Part shown: piece after piece, positions 1-7,319 of the stretch
How positions within the stretch are numbered: position 1 is the first letter of the stretch
Layout of the letters: the number at the start of each line of letters is the position of its first letter
From: UBA2365 sp964594045
Lineage (GTDB): Bacteria > Bacteroidota > Bacteroidia > Chitinophagales > Saprospiraceae
DNA length: 14,121 nucleotides
Reading direction: 5' to 3'
NCBI GenBank assembly: GCA_964594045.1
Contig: CAZQKR010000072.1
Location: 1 to 14,121, forward strand
The notes under the pieces: model-generated
What the model was told of the DNA's origin: nothing
What the model saw: the letters and a program-made list of their open reading frames with translations, nothing else
The model's database searches: none
Position numbers and translations under genes: made by a program

Positions 1-52
1 ATAAATATGCAGCTTAATTTTTTATCATTTTTGTTTGGTTTAATCATAGAAT

Positions 53-305
53 ACACAGAGAACCACAGAGTTTTTATTATTGATTAAAATATTGATTTTC
101 AGGACTGAAATTCCTCAGTGGCCCTCTGTGACTACTCCGTGATCCTCTGTGTAATAATTCCCTGTTGCACAGAGTTACACTGAGGAGGCACAGAGAACCA
201 CAGAGTTTTTATTATTGATTAAAATATTGATTTTCAGGACTGAAATTCCTCAGTGGCCCTCTGTGACTACTCCGTGGCCCTCCGTGTAATTATTCCCCGT
301 TACAC
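53..305. repeat. Tandem pair of 135-bp CACAGAG-type intergenic repeats
   Basis: Two copies in direct orientation have a 135-bp period: 54-188 and 189-305, the second incomplete. Over the 117 comparable bases I count 6 differences, all in the last 29; the first 88 bases are identical. Each copy can fold on itself: ACACAGAG (53-60) is complementary to CTCTGTGT (145-152), and CACAGAG (64-70) to CTCTGTG (124-130). The CACAGAG/CACGGAG word recurs between them. Similar words are common in intergenic repeats of many environmental bacteria; that is from memory, not a search. No protein is encoded. The rest of the leader up to 532 is AT-rich, and I see no clear promoter or RNA in it. Confidence 0.85.
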
Positions 306-532
306 TTATTCAACCTCTAAACTTATTGTTCCTATTGACCTTCCTGTAAATGTCAATGGACAAATATTTTAAAGATATAAAACAAACTAATACCATTTTT
401 TTCATTATTTTGCTTTACCATCAGGCGACTGACCGAACAGTACCAAAAATCAACTTGATGATAATTACTTTCTAAAGAATTGAAATTCAATTTGCAATTA
501 ACCAAACAAGAACTATTCAATTAAACAAAAAT

Positions 533-2353
533 ATGACATTCCCTTTCAAATATTGCCTGACTTTATTCATTGTGGTAGCGCTTAATATTGATGTTTTCGC
601 TCAAAACAGCAAACCCATCGGCATCAACATCTCTTCCGTAACTGATTATTCCACCGAACTGGTGTTCACCGATGCATTCAAACAATGCAGGCAATGGATC
701 TCTTCCAACGCCTCCGGTGGCGGACCATGGGATACAGGGGTCAACATCCCACTCAATGCAAATGGATTTCCACTCCAAATCCCTTATGACGACGGGATTC
801 ATGCTCCCCAACTGGTCAAAACACTGATGCTTTGGGATATCGGATCTGCTGTTCCAATTGGAAATTATCGACTGATCGTAAAAGGAAATGGCAAGGTCAG
901 GCTCAGTTTTGGTGCATCCGGTACCTACAATTGCCCGGTAGATATGCTCGTGCCTGTCACAGGTCAGGTCATGCTGGAGATATTGTCTTCCGAACCCGGA
1001 AATCCCATCAGCGATATCCAATTCATTTACCCGGATTACACTGAAACGTTCGAAAGCCAGATGTTTACAACAGAATTGCTCACTTTCCTGGAAGATTTCA
1101 GCGTGATCCGTTTTATGGATTTCACCCGGACCAATGGGTCTCAGGTAGCCTCCTGGGCAGACAGAACACCTTATACCTATTATTCACAGGCACATGAAAG
1201 TGGTGTTGCCTGGGAATATGTCGCTCAACTGGCGAATACCACCCAAAAAGACATCTGGATCAATATTCCGCACAGGGCAAATGACAATTTTATTTATGAG
1301 TTGGCCGAACTGTTGTACCAGATACTTGATCCTGACCTTAAAATTTACCTTGAATACAGCAATGAATTGTGGAATTCAGGATTCTCCCAAAATGCCGATT
1401 GTGCTGATTTTGCTGCCGGGCTTGGAATAGAAGGCACCCCCTGGGAAAGAACCTGGAAATACACCGCCAAAAGATCCGCTGATGTTTTCAGGATCTTTAA
1501 TGAAGTATTTCCGGATGATGATCGTCTGATCAGGATCATTCCTTCTCAGGCGGCCAACAGTTGGCTAACCAATCAATTGATCACCTACTTCAACGACCCT
1601 GCCTTCAATCCAACTCAGGTGAAAGCAGATGCAGTAGCGATCGCACCTTATTTCGGGGGAGAAGTGGCAAACGCGATTGTTGCGAACCAGGAAGAAAACG
1701 ATGTGACCATTCCGGAAATCATTGAGCGAATGCAACAAAGCCTGCCGGAGGCATTTGAATGGATCACCAACAACAAGGAAGTTGCAGATGAATTCCAGCT
1801 TGATCTGATCTGTTATGAAGCCGGTCAACATCTGGTGGCTACAGGAAATAATGTCAATAACACTGTACTGACTTCCAGGCTGATCACCACCAACCATGAT
1901 CCTGCACTGGAAGAAGTGTATTGTCAATATCTGGACTATTGGTATGAACAAGCAGGCGGTTTGCTCTGTCATTTTTCATCTCACGGAACCTATTCAAAGT
2001 GGGGAAGCTGGGGCGTCAGGGAAAACTATCAGGATATTGAAAATCCAAAGTACAAGGCGCTACAAAACTGTGTTTTTAATGACAATGCGGTCAATGATCT
2101 TACACTGAACAATGCCAGTGAAGATTTGATCCTGTACCCGAATCCTGCAGATCAATATATCACCATTCTGCTGAAGGATATGGGATCCGGCCCTTTTGCA
2201 TATTCCCTGATTGATCTGACGGGCAGCGTGATGCAGACAGGCATGCTCCGTTCCGGTGAGCGTTTGGATATCAGCGGTCTACCAAAAGGATCTTATCTTT
2301 TTCAGGTTAAGCATGAAAAGAGCGTGGATGTCAGGAAAATGATTATGTATTGA
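533..2353 (+). CDS. Secreted clan GH-A-like glycoside hydrolase candidate with T9SS sorting domain
   Basis: This 606-residue exported protein has a signal peptide (about residues 1-23, ending VFA before QNS). A putative beta-rich N-terminal part (about 60-165) is followed by a central domain that reads like a clan GH-A TIM barrel. The motif EYSNELWN (274-281) places E278 as the likely acid/base. CYEAGQH (427-433) places E429 as the likely nucleophile about 150 residues later, as expected for strands beta-4 and beta-7. The C-terminus (about 530-606) is a T9SS type A sorting domain with YPNP (535-538), GLPKGSY (582-588) and a final basic/hydrophobic strand. The protein is therefore probably secreted or surface-attached and acts on a polysaccharide. 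The substrate and GH family cannot be told; relatives are often labelled only 'cellulose-binding'. The ATG at 533 gives a clean signal peptide. It appears monocistronic, with about 190 bp before the next gene. Confidence 0.75.
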   Translation: MTFPFKYCLTLFIVVALNIDVFAQNSKPIGINISSVTDYSTELVFTDAFKQCRQWISSNASGGGPWDTGVNIPLNANGFPLQIPYDDGIHAPQLVKTLMLWDIGSAVPIGNYRLIVKGNGKVRLSFGASGTYNCPVDMLVPVTGQVMLEILSSEPGNPISDIQFIYPDYTETFESQMFTTELLTFLEDFSVIRFMDFTRTNGSQVASWADRTPYTYYSQAHESGVAWEYVAQLANTTQKDIWINIPHRANDNFIYELAELLYQILDPDLKIYLEYSNELWNSGFSQNADCADFAAGLGIEGTPWERTWKYTAKRSADVFRIFNEVFPDDDRLIRIIPSQAANSWLTNQLITYFNDPAFNPTQVKADAVAIAPYFGGEVANAIVANQEENDVTIPEIIERMQQSLPEAFEWITNNKEVADEFQLDLICYEAGQHLVATGNNVNNTVLTSRLITTNHDPALEEVYCQYLDYWYEQAGGLLCHFSSHGTYSKWGSWGVRENYQDIENPKYKALQNCVFNDNAVNDLTLNNASEDLILYPNPADQYITILLKDMGSGPFAYSLIDLTGSVMQTGMLRSGERLDISGLPKGSYLFQVKHEKSVDVRKMIMY

Positions 2354-2484
2354 AGGTTTTATTAAAGATATTCAATCTGCAATCAGAGGTAATAAACCTT
2401 AAATTTTTATCACAAGGCAAATTAAAATTAAACAACTTTATTAGAATAAATTAATAAAAAATCCATTTGTTTGTGCCAGTTTCA

Positions 2485-2516
2485 TTGATCAATCAAAGTA
2501 ATAATTTGTTGATCAG
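2485..2516. promoter_or_regulatory. Two TTGATCA words upstream of the heme lipoprotein
   Basis: TTGATCAA (2485-2492), itself a perfect palindrome and part of TTGATCAATCAA, is followed by TTGATCAG (2509-2516) exactly 24 bp later. This lies about 30-60 bp before the heme lipoprotein start. It resembles half-sites of an FNR-like box (TTGAT-N4-ATCAA), but the spacing is N2 rather than N4, so assigning it to a Crp/Fnr protein is speculative. Confidence 0.25.
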
Positions 2517-2543
2517 TTTTAATCACAATTAAAATCTATCACA

Positions 2544-3179
2544 ATGAAGAAGAATCTTTTAAATGTTTTTAACTTATCACTTTTTATCCTGACAGTCAGC
2601 ATTTTACTTGTTTTGTTGGTTCAGGCCTGTAAGTCAAAAAGTACAGATAAACCGGGAAACGAGGCATCTGTCGAGCAAGTCAGCTATACTCAGGAAGAAC
2701 TGATGATCAAAGGAAAAGAAATTGCCGGTCAAATCAATTCCTCTTTGCAGGAGGCTTTAAAAAAAGCCATTCAGGAAAAAGGTTTTGAGGGCGCGATCGG
2801 TTTTTGTTCGCTCAAGGCAATTCCGATCACTGACAGCATTTCCCAAAAAGAAAGTGTTCGTATCCAGCGGGTTTCGCATAAAGCAAGGAACCCGGAAAAC
2901 CTGGCAGATTCAGAAGACATGAAAATCATTGAAAAATATTTGCAGATCAGCCAGGATACGTTGGCTAAAAAGCAAGCAATGATGGTTAAGCATGATGAAA
3001 AGAAAATATTTTATGCGCCCATCTATGTGGCAAATTCATTATGTCTGAACTGTCACGGGGCGCCCGGAAAAGAAATACTGCCATCATTAGGCAAAGTCAT
3101 TGCGGAAAAATATCCGGATGATCAGGCTACAGGATTTAGCCTCAATGACTTCAGGGGATTGATGAAAATTGAGTTTTAA
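2544..3179 (+). CDS. DUF3365 / Tll0287-like monoheme c-type lipoprotein
   Basis: This 211-residue protein has a hydrophobic signal sequence and a lipobox VQAC with the lipidated cysteine at C29. It should therefore be exported and membrane-anchored facing the periplasm. A single heme c motif, CLNCH (167-171), lies near the C-terminus. FCSLKA with C88 and the closing GFSLNDFRGLM match the DUF3365/Tll0287-like sensor or heme fold as I remember it. Members bind one heme and may sense redox state or gases, or carry electrons; here there is no attached kinase or cyclase domain, so simple electron transfer or sensing is inferred. It stands alone, with 190 bp upstream and 373 bp downstream before other genes. 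It could be functionally linked to the cytochrome cluster to the right, but nothing in the sequence proves that. Confidence 0.75.
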   Translation: MKKNLLNVFNLSLFILTVSILLVLLVQACKSKSTDKPGNEASVEQVSYTQEELMIKGKEIAGQINSSLQEALKKAIQEKGFEGAIGFCSLKAIPITDSISQKESVRIQRVSHKARNPENLADSEDMKIIEKYLQISQDTLAKKQAMMVKHDEKKIFYAPIYVANSLCLNCHGAPGKEILPSLGKVIAEKYPDDQATGFSLNDFRGLMKIEF

Positions 3180-3213
3180 AAGAAATTCTGATTATTTAGG
3201 TCTATAGTCGCTT

Positions 3214-3238
3214 AGTTTGGAAGTTTGGAAGTCTGGAA
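3214..3238. repeat. Short tandem repeat, 8-bp unit
   Basis: Three consecutive copies of AGTTTGGA are present, the third being AGTCTGGA (3214-3221, 3222-3229, 3230-3237). They lie in the 373-bp gene-free stretch 3180-3552, a place where degenerate short-period repeats are common in Bacteroidota genomes. No coding or RNA function is visible. Confidence 0.7.
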
Positions 3239-3315
3239 GATTTGAGGGCGTACATTTGGTAAAAACACAAAATTGGCCGTAAAAATTGAAGATTTGTCTC
3301 CAGGGATAAATCATT

Positions 3316-3358
3316 GTCTAAAAGACTACAGACTAAAAGACTATCAAGCTAAACGATT
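3316..3358. repeat. Degenerate CTAAAAGACT repeat
   Basis: CTAAAAGACT occurs at 3318-3327 and again at 3333-3342 (15-bp period), followed by the diverged words ATCAAGCT and AAACGATT. It shares the intergenic stretch 3180-3552 with the 8-bp repeat. The rest of that stretch is AT-rich and shows no other recognisable element apart from the palindrome just before the antitoxin gene. Confidence 0.5.
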
Positions 3359-3529
3359 GCATCAGTTAGAAATTGGCAGGTATTTTTTTATACACACAGT
3401 TGTTTAAATTGCATCTCAAAGTCTGATTCAATAATCCCATTTTTTGATATTAATTCTCCGGATCATTTGTATTGAGGCTTATTTTGTAACATAAAAAAAA
3501 TATTTACATCATTTTTTTAGTAATTTAGC

Positions 3530-3540
3530 TCAACTGTTGA
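3530..3540. promoter_or_regulatory. Palindrome upstream of antitoxin gene, possible autoregulatory operator
   Basis: TCAACTGTTGA is a perfect 11-bp palindrome around a central T and ends 12 bp before the DUF6922 start codon. Toxin-antitoxin operons are commonly repressed by their antitoxin at such a site. The role is inferred only from position and symmetry, and an 11-bp palindrome can arise by chance in AT-rich DNA. Confidence 0.3.
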
Positions 3541-3552
3541 TAAATAAATTTA

Positions 3553-3882
3553 ATGGTGGTTTCAACAGAACAGAAAATGGACCATAATTATGCAATAAAT
3601 GAATTTAGCCAGACACTTTTTTGGGATGTGAATAAGAGTGAACTGGATTTAACAAAACACAGGCGTTTCATCATTGAACGCACAATGACACATGGCACAT
3701 TATCTGACTGGTTTTTGATCAAAAAAATATATGGAAAAGAGTTGATCAAAAGCGAATGCCTGAAGATCAGATATCTGGATAAACAAACCCTGGCATTCTG
3801 TGCTGCCTATTTTAATGTACCCATCCAAAATTTCAGATGCTATACACTGAGACAGTCGAACCCGGCACACTGGGATTATTGA
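3553..3882 (+). CDS. DUF6922 domain protein, putative antitoxin of AbiEii-type pair
   Basis: This 109-residue cytoplasmic protein carries the features I associate with DUF6922. These are an N-terminal LFWDVNKSELDLTKHRRFII block (22-41), a central helical stretch with GTLSDWFLIKKIYG (48-61) and a closing FRCYTLRQSNPAHWDY (94-109). Such proteins are usually encoded directly upstream of an AbiEii/AbiGii nucleotidyltransferase and are thought to be the antitoxin. That arrangement is present here: its last 46 bases overlap the start of the next gene in another frame, which favours translational coupling. An alternative in-frame ATG at 3577 (MDHNYAINEF) would give a 101-residue product. A palindrome lies just upstream. 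The neutralising role is inferred from context. Confidence 0.75.
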   Translation: MVVSTEQKMDHNYAINEFSQTLFWDVNKSELDLTKHRRFIIERTMTHGTLSDWFLIKKIYGKELIKSECLKIRYLDKQTLAFCAAYFNVPIQNFRCYTLRQSNPAHWDY

Positions 3883-4454
3883 AGCGATTGATGGCTGATA
3901 TAATTTTGGAAAGCTTTGTACTGGTTGGCGGAACTGCATTGTCGTTACAACTGGGCCACAGAAAATCAATAGATTTGGATTTGTTTTCATTAATTGATTT
4001 TAATTCTTCAGAAATTTTGAGTCATCTGGAGGAGAAGAACAATAATCCTGTTGTCATACAGCAGTTTAAACAAACACTTACAGTTGAGATTGAAGGTATA
4101 AAGCTTGATTTTTTGCATTTTCGATATCCATTCACTTATAATATTTTAAATATAGATGGAATTCGAATGGCAGATATCAGAGATATTGCCTGCATGAAAG
4201 TGGATGCTATTGTTGGCAGAGGCAGGAAAAAAGATTTTTATGACCTGTTTTATTTACTTAAGCGTTTTTCATTGGAAGAGATTATTAACTGGTATCAAAG
4301 AATGTATAACCATTCTTCTCTTTTTCATGTCTACAAAAGTTTAACATGGTTTGAAGACGCTGATATGGATGCAGAATTGAACACTATTGACCAAAACTAT
4401 ACTTGGGAAAAAGTAAAAAGTGCTATTTTAACAGAAGTTAATAAAAGCTTATAA
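3837..4454 (+). CDS. AbiEii/AbiGii-family nucleotidyltransferase, putative toxin
   Basis: This 205-residue protein has the DNA-polymerase-beta-like nucleotidyltransferase fold. A GGTALSLQLGHRKSIDLDLF segment (31-50) provides the glycine-rich G-G-T/A signature and the metal-binding pair D46 and D48. D91 in LDFLHF is the likely third carboxylate. The segment KVDAIVGRGRKKDFYDL (121-137) matches AbiEii motif IV, with K121, R128, D133 and D136. AbiE toxins transfer nucleotides to cellular targets such as tRNA and act in phage abortive infection. Whether this stand-alone short member is toxic is not shown. The start ATG (3837) lies inside the DUF6922 gene, and MLYTETVEPGTL is the N-terminus normally seen in this family. 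All catalytic residues look intact. Confidence 0.85.
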   Translation: MLYTETVEPGTLGLLKRLMADIILESFVLVGGTALSLQLGHRKSIDLDLFSLIDFNSSEILSHLEEKNNNPVVIQQFKQTLTVEIEGIKLDFLHFRYPFTYNILNIDGIRMADIRDIACMKVDAIVGRGRKKDFYDLFYLLKRFSLEEIINWYQRMYNHSSLFHVYKSLTWFEDADMDAELNTIDQNYTWEKVKSAILTEVNKSL

Positions 4455-4486
4455 ATATCAATAAAATAGCTGGCATAAGCCTTTAA

Positions 4487-5050
4487 ATGAAATTTGATCA
4501 ACATACCATAGACAAATACCACCTGACACCGGAAGAACTGAATCTGACGATGAAGAGTTATGTTCCGTTGCAATTGAACTCAAATGATTATTTTTTGCAG
4601 GAAGGTCAGATCTGCAACCGGATAGGATTTGTGAAAAAAGGCCTGCTCAGATCTTTTTTTTACGATGAACAGGGCAATGAGATCACTACTGCATTTTACC
4701 CCGAAGGTTCACTGATCATAGCCTTTGAAAGCTTTAACAACCGGTTGCCATCCAAAGAATCCATCAAAGCAATTGAAAACAGTGAACTCGTGATCATCGG
4801 TTACGGGCGGCAAAAGGAACTATATCAGCTCATTCCTGCCTGGAATCATATCTGTAAGGACCTGGCAGATGTCATGAGCCGGGAAATGATCGAACGTGCA
4901 AAGAGTTTCCAGGTGCTCAGCGCTGCCGAACGCTATAAAAAATTCTGTGAAGATCATCCCGAGCTGCTCCGAAGGGTCAATCTGGGTTATATCGCATCCT
5001 ATATAGGCGTGGATATCGCCACACTCAGCAGGATCAGGGCAAAAAGATAG
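4487..5050 (+). CDS. Crp/Fnr-family transcriptional regulator
   Basis: This 187-residue cytoplasmic regulator has an N-terminal cyclic-nucleotide-binding-like beta-roll (about residues 20-115, with FLQEGQICNRIGFVKKGLLR at 37-56) and a C-terminal helix-turn-helix (about 160-187, GYIASYIGVDIATLSRIR). The protein ends right after the recognition helix, as usual for the Bacteroidota branch, so it is not truncated. No cysteine cluster like that of FNR is visible in the N-terminal region, so an iron-sulfur oxygen sensor is unlikely; the ligand is unknown. It starts 32 bp after the nucleotidyltransferase gene and ends 70 bp before the NmrA-like gene. The NmrA-like gene has its own promoter-like element and is the most obvious candidate target by position. 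No Shine-Dalgarno sequence is seen, as is common in this phylum. Confidence 0.85.
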   Translation: MKFDQHTIDKYHLTPEELNLTMKSYVPLQLNSNDYFLQEGQICNRIGFVKKGLLRSFFYDEQGNEITTAFYPEGSLIIAFESFNNRLPSKESIKAIENSELVIIGYGRQKELYQLIPAWNHICKDLADVMSREMIERAKSFQVLSAAERYKKFCEDHPELLRRVNLGYIASYIGVDIATLSRIRAKR

Positions 5051-5092
5051 ATGATTTTGACTTTTGTCAAATTTCGCAATGCTTCTATGGCT

Positions 5093-5100
5093 TAACTTTG
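5093..5100 (+). promoter_or_regulatory. Bacteroidota -7 promoter element (TAACTTTG)
   Basis: TAACTTTG matches the Bacteroidota -7 consensus TAnnTTTG and lies 20 bp before the ATG at 5121. A TTTG (5063-5066) could serve as the -33 element, although the 26-bp gap is longer than the usual one of roughly 20 bp. The element overlaps the region where an upstream TTG start (5064) would place coding sequence, which supports the ATG start of the next gene. Confidence 0.5.
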
Positions 5101-5120
5101 CATGCATAAATTTAATCATT

Positions 5121-6038
5121 ATGTCAGAAATTAAAAAAATCACCGTCATCGGTGGAACAGGCAATCTCGGCGCACCGGTCGTAAAATTCCTTATGGATTT
5201 CGGATTTGAAGTAAAAATCATCGTAAGGGATACGGAAAAAGCAATTCGTATTTTTGGAAATTCTGGATCATTATCTATGGTCAAAGCAGACCTGACCGAT
5301 GTTCCGGCATTGACCAGGGCATTGTCCGGGACTGAATACCTTTATCTCAACCTCGGAACAAATACGATGGATGTTAATTCAGCTTTCTGCCCTGATCGCG
5401 AGGGTGTGGCAAATATCCTGGAAGCCATAGACAAACAAAATATCAAACAGATCCTGGTTATTTCCGGTTTGGGTGCATTTACAAAAAGTGAAATTTCGGG
5501 ACATGACCAGTATATTCCGAATGTGATCCGGATGCAGGGTCATGAGATGATCAGGAAGTCAGGCATTCCCTACACACTGATGCATTGCAGCTGGTTTGCT
5601 GACAGCTTTGTTTTTTTCAGGAGAAACCATGTTTATTCTGTGATCGGTGATGCCAGAAAACCTATATATTTCACCAATTGTTATGATTTTACGAGCCATT
5701 TGGTGAATGCTATCGGAAATAAGGAAGCTTTCAACAGAGAATTTCCAGTCCAGGGCACTGAAGGAATTTCTCATCTGGAAGCCGCCAAAACATTTCTGAA
5801 AGAATTCGATCAAACAGCAAAAGTCAATGTTTTACCACATGGACTGATCAGTATTTTAGCGCTGTTCAATAAAGAAATGAAATTTGTCAAACACATGAGT
5901 TCCTATTTTTCCAAATACGTGGAAATTCCTTTGGCAGAATCAAACGGAACTTATAACATATTAGGCAAACCCAAATTTTCTTTGGTTGATTATGCTCAAA
6001 AACTAAAAACAGAAGGCATATACAAATATCTTGGCTAA
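5121..6038 (+). CDS. NmrA-like NAD(P)-binding atypical short-chain dehydrogenase
   Basis: This 305-residue protein opens with a Rossmann fold: beta strand ITVIGGTGNLGAPV with GxxGxxG at G11, G14 and G17, then the second strand VKIIVRD. YLYLNLGTN and ILVISGLGAF follow as further core strands. The pattern fits the NmrA/atypical SDR family, which uses NAD(P)H either as redox sensor or for reduction of small substrates. The usual SDR Tyr-x-x-x-Lys catalytic pair is not evident, consistent with NmrA-like members. Reading could begin at a TTG at 5064, but the MSEIKKITVIGG start at 5121 places the Rossmann strand at the family-typical position and leaves room for the promoter element at 5093. It follows a Crp/Fnr gene in the same direction, a common pairing in this phylum. 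Substrate unknown. Confidence 0.8.
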   Translation: MSEIKKITVIGGTGNLGAPVVKFLMDFGFEVKIIVRDTEKAIRIFGNSGSLSMVKADLTDVPALTRALSGTEYLYLNLGTNTMDVNSAFCPDREGVANILEAIDKQNIKQILVISGLGAFTKSEISGHDQYIPNVIRMQGHEMIRKSGIPYTLMHCSWFADSFVFFRRNHVYSVIGDARKPIYFTNCYDFTSHLVNAIGNKEAFNREFPVQGTEGISHLEAAKTFLKEFDQTAKVNVLPHGLISILALFNKEMKFVKHMSSYFSKYVEIPLAESNGTYNILGKPKFSLVDYAQKLKTEGIYKYLG

Positions 6039-6052
6039 TCCTTTCAAGGATT
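6037..6052 (+). terminator. Weak hairpin at the end of the NmrA-like gene
   Basis: AATCCT-TTCA-AGGATT forms a 6-bp stem with a 4-base loop and begins within the TAA stop codon. There is no T-run after it (GTTCCTTC follows), so intrinsic termination is doubtful. Confidence 0.25.
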
Positions 6053-6340
6053 GTTCCTTCTATTCCTGGTTCGGTAAGAATTGGCCATTCCCAATAATTG
6101 TGATTTCAATTTTTTTCGGCAATTGAGGAAAAAACATTCTGAATCCATCTGATCTGCAAAATAAAAATCTGCGAGGTCTGCAGGCAAAATCTTTACAAAT
6201 TATACCCTGGTTTCAGACCTTTTTCACTTTTCCAAAAAACAAAAACCATCATCGATCAATCATAAGAATTCACTCCATAAATTTTAATCCACCTGAAAGT
6301 TCTGCGAGGAAATGACCATGCATTTCAAATAATAATGATG
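6053..6340. other. Gene-free stretch with CTGCGAGG words
   Basis: Nothing coding is visible. ATCTGCGAGGTCTGCAGG (6168-6185) resembles a short 'ATCTGCG' intergenic repeat that I recall from Bacteroidota genomes, and TCTGCGAGGA recurs at 6301-6310. Otherwise the stretch is AT-rich with no clear hairpin or RNA. Confidence 0.35.
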
Positions 6341-6348
6341 TAATTTTG
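6341..6348 (+). promoter_or_regulatory. Bacteroidota -7 promoter element (TAATTTTG)
   Basis: TAATTTTG is a full match to TAnnTTTG. It overlaps the GTG at 6348, the most upstream possible start of the methyltransferase-like gene. If it is a promoter, transcription begins downstream of that GTG, so the ATG at 6366 must be the real start. A matching -33 TTTG is not evident, so the call is tentative. Confidence 0.35.
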
Positions 6349-6365
6349 TGACCAAAACAAGGATC

Positions 6366-6914
6366 ATGAGCAGCCTGATCTTCTTCATTCTGTTGAGCAT
6401 TCCCGTCATCATTTTTTCCCGAAGAAATCTGTTCAAACCAGCAAGTCACGGATTTTACAGATTCTGGAGCTGGGAATGCATTATCCTGCTTTTTTCCTAC
6501 AATTATCCAAACTGGTTTACCAACCCATTTTCAATCATTCAGATCATTTCCTGGGTTTTTCTGGTCCTTTCGGCTTACCTTGTTCTGGCCGGAGTCTTCA
6601 TGCTGAAACGGGCAGGAAATTCCCAAAAAACCAGGGAAGACCATGATCTTTATAAATTTGAAAAGACTACCCAGCTGGTAGATACCGGTATTTACAGATA
6701 TATACGGCATCCGATGTACGCTTCCCTTTTATTCCTGACCTGGGGGATCTGGCTAAAAAACCCAAGCTTTGTATTACTTATAGTTTCATTACTTTCTGCC
6801 ATTATGCTCTATATCACTGCCAGATTGGATGAAAAGGAATGTATCCTGTTTTTTGGTGACAAATACGGGCAATACATGCAAAAAACGAAAAGATTCATTC
6901 CATATCTTTTTTGA
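6366..6914 (+). CDS. Isoprenylcysteine carboxyl methyltransferase-like membrane protein
   Basis: This integral membrane protein of about 182 residues has four to five hydrophobic segments. The C-terminal half carries the signature of the ICMT/PEMT-like family: LVDTGIYRYIRHPMY followed by a hydrophobic helix pair. Next come DEKECILFFGDKYGQYM, with the conserved acidic residues and GxxYxxY-like spacing, and KRFIPYLF at the end. In the family these elements bind S-adenosylmethionine next to the membrane. Bacterial members methylate lipids or isoprenoid compounds, but the substrate here is unknown. Reading could also start at GTG 6348 (six extra residues, MTKTRI); the overlapping promoter-like element makes ATG 6366 preferable, though not certain. 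It stands alone, followed by a remnant on the opposite strand. Confidence 0.75.
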   Translation: MSSLIFFILLSIPVIIFSRRNLFKPASHGFYRFWSWECIILLFSYNYPNWFTNPFSIIQIISWVFLVLSAYLVLAGVFMLKRAGNSQKTREDHDLYKFEKTTQLVDTGIYRYIRHPMYASLLFLTWGIWLKNPSFVLLIVSLLSAIMLYITARLDEKECILFFGDKYGQYMQKTKRFIPYLF

Positions 6915-6938
6915 AAAAAGAAATTTTCAACTGTATTA

Positions 6939-7186
6939 TCACCTGTCCACCAAACGGTATCCGACTGCCTTCAATGTCAGTATCTGTAATTTCCCGTCCT
7001 GTTTCAGGTAATGTCTCAATCGGGTGATGTATACATCCAGATTGCGTGACTTGAAAAAATGGTCATCACCCCAAAGGGTATTCAGGATGAGCTTTCCCGG
7101 AACCATTTCATTTTTTTGGTTGGCTAACACCAGGATCCGATTCAGAACAACTCCAAAAAAACCTTTATCCTGAATGACGAAAATTC
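6939..7186 (-). pseudogene. Decayed OmpR/PhoB-type response regulator, winged-helix remnant
   Basis: The minus-strand reading frame is open from about 7186 to the TGA at 6939-6941. It encodes only the C-terminal DNA-binding domain of an OmpR/PhoB-type regulator. Recognisable parts are NRILVLANQKNEMV, TLWGDDHFFKSRNLDVYI (recognition-loop region), TRLRHYLKQD and the closing ILTLKAVGYRLVD. The receiver domain (about 120 residues) and the linker are absent: a TGA stop lies immediately upstream in frame (about 7187-7189) and the sequence beyond is intergenic. The most upstream ordinary start in frame is GTG 7128-7130, which cuts into the first helix of the domain. A stand-alone wing domain is possible but less likely than a remnant. 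Its 5' edge overlaps the operator-like element at 7176-7211. Confidence 0.6.
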
Positions 7187-7211
7187 ATCCTATTTGACGA
7201 AAAATCGTCAA
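7176..7211 (+). promoter_or_regulatory. Operator/enhancer-like element, copy 1 (three GACGA half-sites)
   Basis: GACGAAAATTCAT (7176-7188) is followed by the inverted repeat TTGACGA-AAAA-TCGTCAA (7194-7211; the arms extend to 8 bp with T7193/A7212). Half-sites start at 7176 (GACGA), 7196 (GACGA) and 7205 (TCGTC), i.e. offsets 0, +20 and +29. An element with the same offsets lies at 12514-12549. It sits 169 bp upstream of the ATG at 7380, a typical enhancer distance for a sigma-54 activator. The binding protein is unknown. Confidence 0.6.
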
Positions 7212-7319
7212 AATTTACTGATCACAAATCATCCATTCAAAGTATTCATTTTTTTAAATTTCTGATACTTAAGCCGATATAAACCACCAGCATATTATAC
7301 ATTGATAACAGGCCTCAAT

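Noticed and set aside
53..305. CRISPR array
   Set aside because: Only two long, nearly identical 135-bp units occur, with no short repeats separated by unique spacers and no cas genes.
563..1021. Minus-strand open frame of about 150 codons inside the hydrolase-like gene
   Set aside because: It lies opposite a clear secreted-protein gene and shows no recognisable motif, so it is a shadow frame.
1565..1972. Minus-strand open frame of about 135 codons inside the hydrolase-like gene
   Set aside because: Also antisense to the hydrolase-like gene, with no domain and no upstream signals.
5064..5120. TTG-initiated N-terminal extension of the NmrA-like protein
   Set aside because: It overlaps a TAACTTTG promoter element and adds a sequence unrelated to the family before the Rossmann strand; ATG 5121 is better.
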